DNA from: DAONFI01 sp035403485
GTDB lineage: Bacteria > Planctomycetota > Phycisphaerae > SM23-33
DNA: 8,746 nt
NCBI GenBank assembly: GCA_964536835.1
Contig: CAZIAZ010000066.1
Span: forward strand, 1 to 8,746
Reading direction: 5' to 3'
Part shown: in pieces, positions 1-5,663 of the stretch
How the letters are laid out: every line of letters begins with the position of its first letter
Numbering within the stretch: position 1 is the stretch's first letter
Notes under the pieces: model-generated
Seen by the model: only the letters and a program-made list of their open reading frames with translations
The model's database searches: none
Told to the model about the DNA's origin: nothing
Program-made: the position numbers and the translations under genes

Positions 1-340
1 TGCGGTACGCGGCGACGGAATCGTTCCTGAATGAGCGGACGACGAATACGAGCATGTCGCTCTGGCGCATAGCCGGCCAATGTGTCTTGCTGCGGGTTCT
101 GCCGGCTTCATCGGCAAGGTCGAATCCTGGTAAATCGAGCAGTTCCAGTTCGGCAGGCGTGTTTTTTTTAGGCTTGTAAAATTCGCTCAGCCATACCAGC
201 CGGTTGTCGGGCACTTTGACCATGGCAACGTGCGGCTGGTCAGGCCGAGAAATATCCACGTTAGAGCCGCCGGCTTCAACTATGGCGGCAAACAACGAAC
301 TCTTTCCCGACTGAGTCGGGCCTACAAAACAAACTCTCAT
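1..340 (-). CDS. Divergent YchF/Obg-like P-loop GTPase, N-terminal part (cut by window edge)
   Basis: Only the first 113 codons are inside the window; the C-terminus lies beyond base 1. The protein opens with a P-loop at residues 7-14 (GPTQSGKS) and has a G3 motif DLPG at 69-72. The segment VPDNRL...YKPKK (about 43-59) followed by a TPAELELLDLPG stretch closely parallels the VPDxRL...KPKK...P-x-x-(I/L)-E-F-V-D-I-A-G signature of YchF/OLA1, and LVFVVRSFRND (97-107) matches the YchF strand HVVRCFExD. It differs from canonical YchF: the usual NYPFxTIEPN switch region is replaced by an unrelated SNVDISRPDQPH stretch, and the loop after G3 is short. YchF proteins bind the ribosome and hydrolyse ATP or GTP; whether this divergent member does so is inference. 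The ATG at 338-340 is chosen because GAGG lies 8 bases upstream (minus strand, 349-352). Family call is good, exact function uncertain. Confidence 0.8.
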   Translation of the reverse strand, partial: MRVCFVGPTQSGKSSLFAAIVEAGGSNVDISRPDQPHVAMVKVPDNRLVWLSEFYKPKKNTPAELELLDLPGFDLADEAGRTRSKTHWPAMRQSDMLVFVVRSFRNDSVAAYR

Positions 341-717
341 ACAGGATACCTCATCAATTTTTAAACAATTTATAGTAATATAATAAGAGCGTTACCAAAA
401 ATGCGATGCAGCCAGCTATTGACCGAATGCCAGGGGTAACTCAAATAACGATTTACCAATACGCTCTACAGATTTTACTGCATTTCAAGATATGTCATCA
501 TATAAAAAAACTCGCAGCAGACAACAAGATTCGCTTCTTTTATTGCTACGGCATTATGGGACAGTTGGTTTAAAGCGGTTCTCAAAAAATTTCCGCCTAA
601 GAACCGCATCAATCGTTATACGATATCTGAAAAGTTGGAGGTTTTGCTTATCGCTTGTTTCTTGAACCTTGCAATTTCCGTCTATATACGGTTGCATTAA
701 ATAATTTCAACTGTTAA
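341..717. other. AT-rich intergenic stretch with several inverted repeats, no credible gene
   Basis: No protein gene is supported here; the longest plus-strand frame (492-665, 57 codons) lacks a good ribosome binding site and is crossed by hairpins. The stretch contains a 7-bp inverted repeat AGAGCGT (386-392) / ACGCTCT (461-467), a competing 6-bp pair GTTACC (391-396) / GGTAAC (435-440), a perfect 8-bp pair GCGGTTCT (575-582) / AGAACCGC (600-607), and a compact hairpin made of TGCAA (670-674), CCGT (678-681), ACGG (688-691) and TTGCA (692-696). None is followed by a clear T-run on the plus strand. It may be regulatory or decayed sequence. Confidence 0.4.
369..398 (-). promoter_or_regulatory. 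Candidate sigma70 promoter of the YchF-like GTPase gene
   Basis: On the minus strand TTGGTA (398-393) is followed, 17-18 bases on, by CTATAA/TATAAA (375-369). A start near 362 would give a leader of about 20 bases containing the GAGG ribosome binding site. The -35 hexamer is identical to the one in front of the structured RNA at 718-723. Read by eye only. Confidence 0.4.
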
Positions 718-746
718 TTGGTATTGCATTATCAGGCGCCTATAAT
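718..746 (+). promoter_or_regulatory. Sigma70-type promoter for the structured RNA
   Basis: TTGGTA (718-723), a 17-base spacer and a perfect TATAAT (741-746). The predicted start at about 752-754 coincides with the first paired base of the RNA described next, which strengthens both calls. There is no plus-strand protein gene downstream: the next coding region is the antiporter, on the opposite strand. Confidence 0.65.
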
Positions 747-752
747 TTAATG

Positions 753-884
753 AACAGGAAAGAGGCCCACAAGGCCAGCCCTGTTCGGCGAAAAAGACCC
801 TGCTACTCCGCACCCAGCGATATTAAAGGCGGCAGTAGAACGAAGATGGCGAAAAAAGCCCTCTCGTCCAACGGGGTCTTTTTT
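753..884 (+). ncRNA. Candidate structured small RNA with built-in terminator, about 132 nt
   Basis: The stretch from the predicted start to the T-run is almost fully accounted for by pairing. Hairpin 1: AACAGG (753-758) with CCTGTT (780-785), inside it GGCC (764-767) with GGCC (773-776) and loop CACAA. A long closing stem pairs AAAAAGACCC (791-800) with GGGTCTTTTT (874-883) and ends in the T-run, so it doubles as an intrinsic terminator. Enclosed in it are CTACT-CCGC (803-811) with GCGG-C-AGTAG (829-838, C833 bulged) and ACGA...GGC (840-850) with GCC...TCGT (858-867), giving a three-way junction. I do not recognise it as 6S, SRP RNA, tmRNA, RNase P or a known riboswitch, and with only an antisense gene downstream a cis-riboswitch is unlikely. 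A trans-acting small RNA is the best guess; function unknown. Confidence 0.55.
874..884 (+). terminator. Intrinsic terminator arm and T-run of the structured RNA
   Basis: GGGTCTTTTTT at 874-884 pairs back to AAAAAGACCC at 791-800, closing the multibranched RNA. A second T-run (893-899) follows GGAC (888-891), which could pair weakly with GTCC (866-869) as a back-up. Confidence 0.5.
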
Positions 885-915
885 AATGGACATTTTTTTA
901 ACCTTATCGCCGCCA

Positions 916-1040
916 AGCAGGAGTAGAATAAAAAGGATTCAAAAATTCATCCCACTCAATGAGTTTTTTAGCCCCATTACCAGACAACAGCAGAATAAAA
1001 AGCTATAAAAAAACCCGTTTCACTCAATAAGCTTTTTTTA
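916..1040. repeat. Degenerate tandem repeat of about 67 bases with terminator-like halves
   Basis: Two related units share AGAATAAAAAG (925-935 and 992-1002) and CACTCAAT followed by AG and a T-run (953-969 and 1021-1039); the offset is 67-68 bases. In the second unit AAAAAGCT (997-1004) pairs with AGCTTTTT (1030-1037). In the first, ACTC (954-957) pairs with GAGT (961-964) and GGAT (935-938) with ATCC (949-952). Both units carry A-runs and T-runs at opposite ends, so they can act as terminators in both directions. They lie between the plus-strand RNA and the 3' end of the minus-strand antiporter gene, where a bidirectional terminator is expected. Confidence 0.5.
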
Positions 1041-1054
1041 AAAAAAACCGTTTT

Positions 1055-2764
1055 TTAACTCTGGCCGTCCGCCGCGTCGCGCCGACGAATCAATTCACGG
1101 TTCAGCAGCCTGTCTACCTTTCTTAACTCCACCAGCCCGATAAGCTTACATTTGCCGGTTTCATCCGGATAATCCGCAACGATAAGATACTCAAAATCTT
1201 CTTCCCGCATTTTCGTCATTGCTTCGCCCAGATTGACGTTCGGCTGAACGATGCCCGACGGCGGCTGCATGAGGTCATACGCCAGCAGCAGTTGTGCCAA
1301 GCCGATATTCCCCAGCCCACCCTTGAGTTCATTCAGCGTAATCACCCCAAGCAGATGATTCCCGTCGTCCACCACCGGATAGGTATTATAATCCGTTTCA
1401 TTGATGGTTTGCATTATGACGTTAAACGGAGTAGCCTGCCTGAAAACCAGCGGGTCGCGTATCATGACGTCGCCGACTTTATAACTGGCGATAAGATCTT
1501 CCCGCGTAACATTGAGCCCTATTTCGCCTGCCCTGGCAACAGCCAGCTTGACGCATGGCGGGCCTATTATCTGCACCAGAAACGTCGTGGCGGTCACAAT
1601 CATAATCACCGCATTGCCGACGTACGCATATTTGCCGGTAAAATTTTCCGACGATATTATTGCAAGGCCGATGGCTACGCCAGCCTGGCTGAACAGGCAG
1701 AGTCCCAGATATTTCTGCACAGCCTGCGGCGATTTGGTCAATCTGGCAGTGGTAAACGCACCCAGCATTTTTCCGGCAGTACGGCCGATAACGTACAGCA
1801 CCGCCACCACCCACATCCAGGCCGGCATGTCACCCACGGTCAGCCTGGCGCCCACAATCACAAAGAAAAGCACGTAAATCGGCGGTGCGAACCGCTCTAT
1901 AATCCGGAACGTCTCCTGGCTGCGACGAGGCGCCAGATTTGTCAGCGTCGTTCCCAACGCCATCGCCGACAGTATCACGTCCACTCCCATCAACATGGAC
2001 AACCCCAGCGTTACGATAAGCGCACCAAGCGTGAATATAAGGTTTTTGTCGTGTTCCTTGATAAACCGCAGCAGGAAATTCAGCAGTATGCCGATAATGC
2101 CGCCCAAAATTGCCGCCCCCACAAGCTCGTAACACGCCGTCCCCACCGACGCCAACAATCCCCTGCCTGACACGTCCGTACCGATGAGATGTTTGGCAAA
2201 AGACGCCGCCAAGCCGTACAGCACCAACGCCAGACCGTCGTCCAGCGCAACAATCGCAAAAACCGACGTCGTAAGCGGCCCGCGGGTTTTATATTCCCAC
2301 AAAACGTCGACCGTCGCCGCAGGAGCCGTCGCAGACGATATCGCGCCAAGAATAAGGCCAAGAGCCATGCTCGTGGCAAAGTTTTGGGTAAAAAGATAGC
2401 CGCCCAGCGTAACTAGAGCACTTACGAAAACGAACGCCGTAAGGCCTTCGCCGAAAAGTATCGCCATGAACTGCCGGCCATATCGCTGAAAAACGGATTT
2501 CTTCAGTTCGCCGCCAATCATGAACCCTATAACGCCCAAAGCCACATAATTGAACAGCCTCATCTGGGCGATGGCTTCACTGTTGAGGATTTTCAGGCCC
2601 ATCCGGCCGATAAGCAAACCGATTGTGATGTATCCCACAACCTGCGGAATTCGCATTTTCTGAAACAGCCGCGCCCCCAGGCCACCCACGAACAGCGACA
2701 GCCCCACTACGAGAAGCATGGGAAGATGATTTATGTCGAATTCGGCGAGCATGACGCCTCTCAT
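1055..2764 (-). CDS. CPA2-type cation:proton antiporter with C-terminal CBS pair
   Basis: A 569-residue inner-membrane Na+(K+)/H+ antiporter. Residues about 14-405 form a dozen hydrophobic segments of the Kef/NhaA-like fold. The TM4-like motif SATAPAA is at 144-150, and the paired aspartates of CPA2 exchangers are at 175-176 (ALDDGLAL); a DD pair is associated with electrogenic exchange, unlike the ND pair of CPA1. After the membrane domain come two CBS motifs (about 431-482 and 497-548), which in other transporters bind adenine nucleotides and gate activity; no TrkA-N/RCK domain is present. The gene overlaps the stop of the upstream EIIA gene by ATGA (2761-2764), so translation is probably coupled. 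An in-frame ATG at 2750-2752 has GAGAGG just upstream and may be the true start, removing four residues. The ion carried cannot be told from sequence. Confidence 0.9.
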   Translation of the reverse strand: MRGVMLAEFDINHLPMLLVVGLSLFVGGLGARLFQKMRIPQVVGYITIGLLIGRMGLKILNSEAIAQMRLFNYVALGVIGFMIGGELKKSVFQRYGRQFMAILFGEGLTAFVFVSALVTLGGYLFTQNFATSMALGLILGAISSATAPAATVDVLWEYKTRGPLTTSVFAIVALDDGLALVLYGLAASFAKHLIGTDVSGRGLLASVGTACYELVGAAILGGIIGILLNFLLRFIKEHDKNLIFTLGALIVTLGLSMLMGVDVILSAMALGTTLTNLAPRRSQETFRIIERFAPPIYVLFFVIVGARLTVGDMPAWMWVVAVLYVIGRTAGKMLGAFTTARLTKSPQAVQKYLGLCLFSQAGVAIGLAIISSENFTGKYAYVGNAVIMIVTATTFLVQIIGPPCVKLAVARAGEIGLNVTREDLIASYKVGDVMIRDPLVFRQATPFNVIMQTINETDYNTYPVVDDGNHLLGVITLNELKGGLGNIGLAQLLLAYDLMQPPSGIVQPNVNLGEAMTKMREEDFEYLIVADYPDETGKCKLIGLVELRKVDRLLNRELIRRRDAADGQS

Positions 2765-3219
2765 TTGCCTGTAAGAATTTTGAATACCGTGTCGGCTTCG
2801 CCGCGCGTAGCTGCGGCAATGACCTTTTCCCGCAATTCGTCGCGTTTGAGCACATCGGCCACCTGTGCCAGCAGGCGAATATACATTTCATGCTGGCCGG
2901 CTGGTGCGGCAATAAGCACTATCACTGCCACCGGCATGGAATCAAGGCTTTCGTAGTCGCTGATGCCAGCCGGCTGAACAGATACGGCAAGCGCCGGCTC
3001 AGCCAAGCCTTCAAGCCTTACATGCGGAACGGCTAATCCATGGCCTATGCCGGTACTCATCAGCCCCTCACGCTCAAAGACGGCATTGACCATAGCGGCG
3101 GCGTCATATTTCAACTGCTCAGCCAGCATCGTGGCCAGTTCCGTGAGCACCTCTTTTTTTGTATTATAATGCGACAGTATTATCTGCTGCGGCGTCAAAT
3201 AACTGCTGAGTTCCAGCAT
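2761..3219 (-). CDS. PTS EIIA domain protein of the fructose/PtsN type
   Basis: A single-domain EIIA (type 2) protein of 152 residues, cytoplasmic. The phosphorylatable histidine is in GIGHGLAVPH (His66 counting from the start used here), and the second conserved active-site histidine is in PAGQH (His110). It resembles nitrogen-PTS EIIA (PtsN), which in other bacteria does not transport sugar but controls potassium uptake and stress through its phosphorylation state. It lies directly upstream of, and overlaps by 4 bases, the antiporter gene, so a regulatory link to cation exchange is a reasonable inference. The frame is open upstream to a GTG at 3246, but no ribosome binding site precedes that codon, whereas ATG at 3217-3219 has AGGAG 10 bases upstream. 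No HPr or EI gene is in view. Confidence 0.9.
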   Translation of the reverse strand: MLELSSYLTPQQIILSHYNTKKEVLTELATMLAEQLKYDAAAMVNAVFEREGLMSTGIGHGLAVPHVRLEGLAEPALAVSVQPAGISDYESLDSMPVAVIVLIAAPAGQHEMYIRLLAQVADVLKRDELREKVIAAATRGEADTVFKILTGK

Positions 3220-3242
3220 GTCACTACTGCTCCTGTCCGCCG

Positions 3243-3271
3243 ACACTGAAACAGGCCGGCAAAATTGTCAA
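3243..3271 (-). promoter_or_regulatory. Weak candidate promoter for the EIIA-antiporter operon
   Basis: On the minus strand a perfect TTGACA (3271-3266) is followed after 17 bases by CAGTGT (3248-3243), a poor -10. The -35 is convincing and the -10 is not. Just upstream are short AAATTC-type direct repeats (3283-3310) between the divergent operons, which could be regulator sites. Confidence 0.25.
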
Positions 3272-3396
3272 ACGTTCCACCAGAATTCCGACAAATTCAG
3301 CAAATTCCAGATATTTCAGAAACATGAACTCTAATATTATTCAGCCAAAGCGTCAAGATTTTTACCAAATTACTTCTCACAATATATCCGGCAGTA

Positions 3397-3424
3397 TTGC
3401 AATTAATTTTCGGGAGACTATAAT
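3397..3424 (+). promoter_or_regulatory. Candidate promoter of the small-protein operon
   Basis: TTGCAA (3397-3402), 16-base spacer, perfect TATAAT (3419-3424). The predicted start (about 3430-3432) is only a few bases before the ATG at 3435, so the first message would be almost leaderless; GGGAG at 3412-3416 is 18 bases from that ATG, too far to act as a normal ribosome binding site. Confidence 0.5.
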
Positions 3425-3434
3425 CATTTTCATT

Positions 3435-3653
3435 ATGAAAAATGTCCTGTATGTAATAATTGCATTTGCGACGATATTGGCGTGCCAGCAGGGACTGAGA
3501 GCTGCTTCACTGGACGGTTATGCCGCACCGGAACTGGAAAAATCGTCCACGTCCATGCCGATAAAAGAATACGCCATAGTTCTGGGGGCTTTGACGGGCA
3601 TAGCCCTCGTCGCCGTAAAGAACCCCCACAGAACGCACGGAAACAACGATTGA
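3435..3653 (+). CDS. Small membrane or exported protein of unknown function, 72 residues
   Basis: Not recognised. Residues 4-16 form a hydrophobic N-terminal segment after a single lysine, with ACQQ at 16-19 (an imperfect lipobox, Ile-Leu-Ala-Cys) and a possible signal-peptidase site near LRAAS (21-25). A second hydrophobic segment spans about 44-61 (EYAIVLGALTGIALVAV), followed by a basic His/Asn-rich tail. So it is either a two-TM protein with a short loop or a signal peptide plus one TM anchor. The frame is open to an upstream ATG at 3324, but the extra 37 codons are not protein-like and run over the TATAAT promoter, so 3435 is preferred. It leads a run of three small genes in the same direction (46-base gap to the next). 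Function unknown. Confidence 0.6.
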   Translation: MKNVLYVIIAFATILACQQGLRAASLDGYAAPELEKSSTSMPIKEYAIVLGALTGIALVAVKNPHRTHGNND

Positions 3654-3699
3654 TTATTTTTCTGTATCTTCGGCGATGCCGCCGGGAAGGAGTCGTATC

Positions 3700-3993
3700 A
3701 TGACCGGAATGAAAAAGGCTGTCATTGCAACGCTGTTATGTCTCAACGTCGGCTTGCTGGCCGGCCTGTTTTACGTGAACATGTCATCCGCAGACGCACA
3801 GCTCCAGATACCGTTCAAGACCACTAATTATGTCGTCTCTACGGTCAGCATAGGCGCAAACTGGGAAGGCGTGTGCATAATCGACATGGCCAGCAGAAAA
3901 CTGCTCTGCCTGAAATGGGACCGTTCTTCAAAAAAGATTGTACCCATCGGCGGCAAGAACGTCCTGAAAGACGCCAACACTCGCTCACGCTAA
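3700..3993 (+). CDS. Small exported or anchored protein of unknown function, paralogue of the next gene
   Basis: A 97-residue protein with Lys5-Lys6, a hydrophobic segment at 7-25 and a possible cleavage site Ala31-Asp-Ala33 before a soluble domain of about 64 residues. The domain reads as short beta strands: NYVVSTVSI, EGVCIIDMASRKLLCLKW, KKIVPIG. The strand-turn-strand IID...RKLL with a following K-I-V strand is shared with the downstream protein (VID...QKII...KVTLLD), so the two look like diverged duplicates; the pattern also resembles one blade of a beta-propeller, though a single blade cannot form a propeller alone. AAGGAG (3687-3692) sits 7 bases before the ATG at 3700, which fixes this start over ATG 3676. 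Role not known. Confidence 0.7.
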   Translation: MTGMKKAVIATLLCLNVGLLAGLFYVNMSSADAQLQIPFKTTNYVVSTVSIGANWEGVCIIDMASRKLLCLKWDRSSKKIVPIGGKNVLKDANTRSR

Positions 3994-4021
3994 GAGAGAC
4001 ATAATTCTGAAAGGATATACC

Positions 4022-4309
4022 ATGAAAAAAGATACCATTATAATCATACTGCTCGTAGTATCCGCAGCTATACTCGGCACTCTGTTCATCGGTTCGATTC
4101 AGTCGCAGAAGGCATACGCCGGCTCGTCGTCATGGGAAGCGTCGGGCGATTACATCATGGCGTCAGCCCAGGTAACCGTCAACACGCAGATACTCTTCGT
4201 CATCGACGTGCCGCAACAGAAAATCATCGCCTATGATGTCGACGGCGCGATGAATAAAGTCACGCTGCTGGACGTGCGTAATCTCAAAACAGCCTTCGCC
4301 GGCCAATAA
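4022..4309 (+). CDS. Small exported or anchored protein of unknown function, paralogue of the previous gene
   Basis: A 95-residue protein: Lys2-Lys3, hydrophobic segment 5-25, possible signal-peptidase site Ala31-Tyr-Ala33 at the same position as in its neighbour, then a domain with strands DYIMASAQVTV, ILFVIDVPQQKIIAYDV and KVTLLDVRNLKTAF. The order of strands and the ID...K(I/L)(I/L) core match the preceding protein, at low overall identity. AAGGA (4011-4015) lies 6 bases before the ATG. It is 28 bases downstream of its paralogue, so the three small genes probably form one operon ending at the terminator near 4430. I do not recognise the family; a periplasmic or membrane-surface role is inferred from the leader only. 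Confidence 0.7.
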   Translation: MKKDTIIIILLVVSAAILGTLFIGSIQSQKAYAGSSSWEASGDYIMASAQVTVNTQILFVIDVPQQKIIAYDVDGAMNKVTLLDVRNLKTAFAGQ

Positions 4310-4320
4310 TAAAAACATGA

Positions 4321-4343
4321 TTTTTAGAGTGATTCTCTAAAAA
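4321..4343. repeat. Perfect 9-bp inverted repeat after the small-protein operon
   Basis: TTTTTAGAG (4321-4329) and CTCTAAAAA (4335-4343) with a 5-base loop, beginning 11 bases after the stop codon. The stem is AT-rich and has no T-tail beyond the stem, so it is a poor terminator; it could protect the 3' end of the message. Confidence 0.45.
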
Positions 4344-4429
4344 AGTCTCAGAACCGTATGTGACAGACACATGCCGTAATCTGTCGCCGGTGTTTGTCTT
4401 GCAAAACGGCATAATTACGAAACATAAAA

Positions 4430-4475
4430 AAAGACGCAGTTACGCGAAGGTCGCGTTTCTGCGTCTTTCCTTTTT
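4430..4475. terminator. Bidirectional intrinsic terminator between convergent operons
   Basis: AAAGACGCAG (4430-4439) pairs perfectly with CTGCGTCTTT (4459-4468); within it ACGCGA (4442-4447) pairs with TCGCGT (4451-4456) after a TT/TT internal loop. The plus strand runs into CCTTTTT and the minus strand into seven Ts (A4426-4432), so it can stop both the small-protein operon and the lemA transcript. Confidence 0.85.
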
Positions 4476-4501
4476 ATTGTATCTTTCAGCCAGCCGGCGT
4501 T

Positions 4502-5056
4502 TCAGAATTTCACCTGCGGCACTTCACGTTGTGCGGCATCTTCTATTTCGAACATTTCACGTTTGGCGAAGTTGAACATTCCGGCGATAATATTGCTCGG
4601 AAACTGCATGCACGCCGTATTGAAGACGGCTACCGAATCATTATAGTGCTGCCGCGCGAAGGCTATGCGGTTTTCAGTGCTGGCGAGTTCTTCCTGCAGC
4701 TGTGCGAAATTCTCGTTAGCCTTGAGATTCGGATAACTTTCCGACAAGGCAAAAAGTTTGCCCAAAGCGCCGGTAAGCATATTTTCCGCCTGTGCCTTGT
4801 CAGCTACGCCGTTTGCACTTATTGCGGCATTACGCGCGGCAACGACTTCTTCAAGCGTCGTCTTTTCATGGGCGGCGTAACCTTTGACCGTTTCGACCAG
4901 ATTCGGGATGAGGTCATGTCGCCGTTTGAGTTGGACGTCTATCTGACTCCATGCCTCATCGCAGCGGACTTTTTTCATGACCAGCGCGTTGTATATGGAT
5001 ACGAGGGCGATTGCCAAAACCAGTATTATTCCAAGCGTAATCCATAATCCGAGCAT
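4502..5056 (-). CDS. lemA: LemA family protein
   Basis: A 184-residue protein with one N-terminal membrane helix (about 4-22) followed by the all-helical LemA domain, with the N-terminus probably outside the cytoplasm as in other family members. Diagnostic motifs are IYNALV (21-26), RRHDLIPNLVETVKGYA (45-61), YPNLKANENF (109-118), ENRIAFARQHYNDSV (128-142) and FPSN (152-155); length is normal for the family. The biochemical role of LemA is unsettled. The previous gene ends inside ATGA at 5059-5062, where an in-frame ATG also exists, but AAGGAG (5069-5064) is only one base from that codon and 7 bases from ATG 5056-5054, so the inner start is preferred. The common LemA partners, a TPM-domain protein or an M48 peptidase, are not adjacent; an unrelated two-TM protein is. 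Confidence 0.93.
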   Translation of the reverse strand: MLGLWITLGIILVLAIALVSIYNALVMKKVRCDEAWSQIDVQLKRRHDLIPNLVETVKGYAAHEKTTLEEVVAARNAAISANGVADKAQAENMLTGALGKLFALSESYPNLKANENFAQLQEELASTENRIAFARQHYNDSVAVFNTACMQFPSNIIAGMFNFAKREMFEIEDAAQREVPQVKF

Positions 5057-5058
5057 TT

Positions 5059-5475
5059 TCATTCTCCTTTATTGTTGGTTGACGTTTTTTTATGCGATTC
5101 GGGAAAAAGTTCTTCGTCAGGGTCCGGATAAGGTTGTTCGAACCAGTTGTTTTTTTCGGGTTCGGCGGCAGATGCCTGAAGGACGGCTGGCTGTTTCTGG
5201 CCGGCAGATTCAGCCTGCGGTTGTATGAGAGGCTCTTCGTCCGGCCGCTCGATTATGACCGTCATTCCGTGATGCCTCAAATCGTGGAGCTTGCGGAACG
5301 AGAATATCAACACCGCCAGCAGAAACAGGCTGCAGATGGTTCGTACCCATACGCCGTTACAGATTACGGCTAAAAACGTTATGAGTATCATGCCGATGAG
5401 CATCTTGTGCAGCGTCGTCCAACTGCGTTCGATTTCGACTATCCGTATTCTTTGCACTTTATTATGCATTTCCAT
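5059..5475 (-). CDS. Two-TM small membrane protein of unknown function, partner gene of lemA
   Basis: A 138-residue protein not recognised as any family. A basic N-terminus (1-22) precedes two hydrophobic segments (about 24-40 and 44-60), a basic stretch RKLHDLRHH (61-69) and a long hydrophilic C-terminal half rich in Pro, Gln, Glu and Asp (PDEEP, QPYPDPDEE) that is probably disordered. By the positive-inside rule both termini would be cytoplasmic. It overlaps or abuts lemA, so the two are co-transcribed and likely translationally coupled. The ribosome binding site for ATG 5475 is weak (AAGG about 12 bases upstream), and a second ATG lies two codons in. A clean TATAAT on the minus strand (5516-5511) precedes it. 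Confidence 0.75.
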   Translation of the reverse strand: MEMHNKVQRIRIVEIERSWTTLHKMLIGMILITFLAVICNGVWVRTICSLFLLAVLIFSFRKLHDLRHHGMTVIIERPDEEPLIQPQAESAGQKQPAVLQASAAEPEKNNWFEQPYPDPDEELFPESHKKTSTNNKGE

Positions 5476-5510
5476 GATTGGCCCGCCTTGCTTTTCATTC
5501 AGACGATGAC

Positions 5511-5516
5511 ATTATA
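5511..5516 (-). promoter_or_regulatory. -10 element ahead of the two-TM protein and lemA
   Basis: Perfect TATAAT on the minus strand, about 35 bases before the ATG at 5475. At 17 bases upstream the hexamer is TTCCTT, a poor -35, so the promoter may need an activator or a longer spacer. Confidence 0.4.
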
Positions 5517-5585
5517 CCGTCGCGGCATATGGAAAGGAAGGCTCAACGCATCGCAAAAGAAGTTTTATGCCCCGTTCTTCAGCGC

Positions 5586-5631
5586 AAAAAAAACCGGAAA
5601 AGCCATAAAAATAACACTTTCGCTTTTCCGG
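5586..5631 (-). terminator. Orphan intrinsic terminator on the minus strand
   Basis: Read on the minus strand, CCGGAAAAGC (5631-5622) and GCTTTTCCGG (5603-5594) form a perfect 10-bp stem with an 18-base loop, directly followed by eight Ts (5593-5586). No recognisable gene on the minus strand lies upstream of it (5632-6150), so it points to an unseen transcript or a lost gene. Confidence 0.65.
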
Positions 5632-5639
5632 CAATTCTG

Positions 5640-5663
5640 CTATTCCGGAAAAACTATTCCGGA
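5640..5663. repeat. 10-base direct repeat, 14-base period
   Basis: CTATTCCGGA at 5640-5649 and again at 5654-5663, separated by AAAA. Each copy contains the palindrome TCCGGA, whose CCGG core also occurs in the neighbouring terminator stem. It could be a paired protein-binding site or a product of local slippage. Confidence 0.5.

Noticed and set aside
492..665. 57-codon plus-strand frame giving a basic peptide
   Set aside because: No good ribosome binding site, crosses the 8-bp inverted repeat at 575-607, low-complexity composition.
753..884. 6S RNA, purine-type riboswitch or SRP RNA as identity of the structured RNA
   Set aside because: 6S is a single long rod with a central bubble, SRP RNA has a conserved GGAA-loop domain, and riboswitches precede a co-directional gene; none of these holds here.
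1292..2170. Long plus-strand open frame of 292 codons
   Set aside because: It is antisense to the antiporter gene; its product is rich in His, Arg and Gln without any domain logic, as expected of a shadow frame in GC-biased coding sequence.
3676..3699. Upstream ATG at 3676 for the second small protein
   Set aside because: The AAGGAG at 3687-3692 lies inside this extension and is correctly spaced for ATG 3700.
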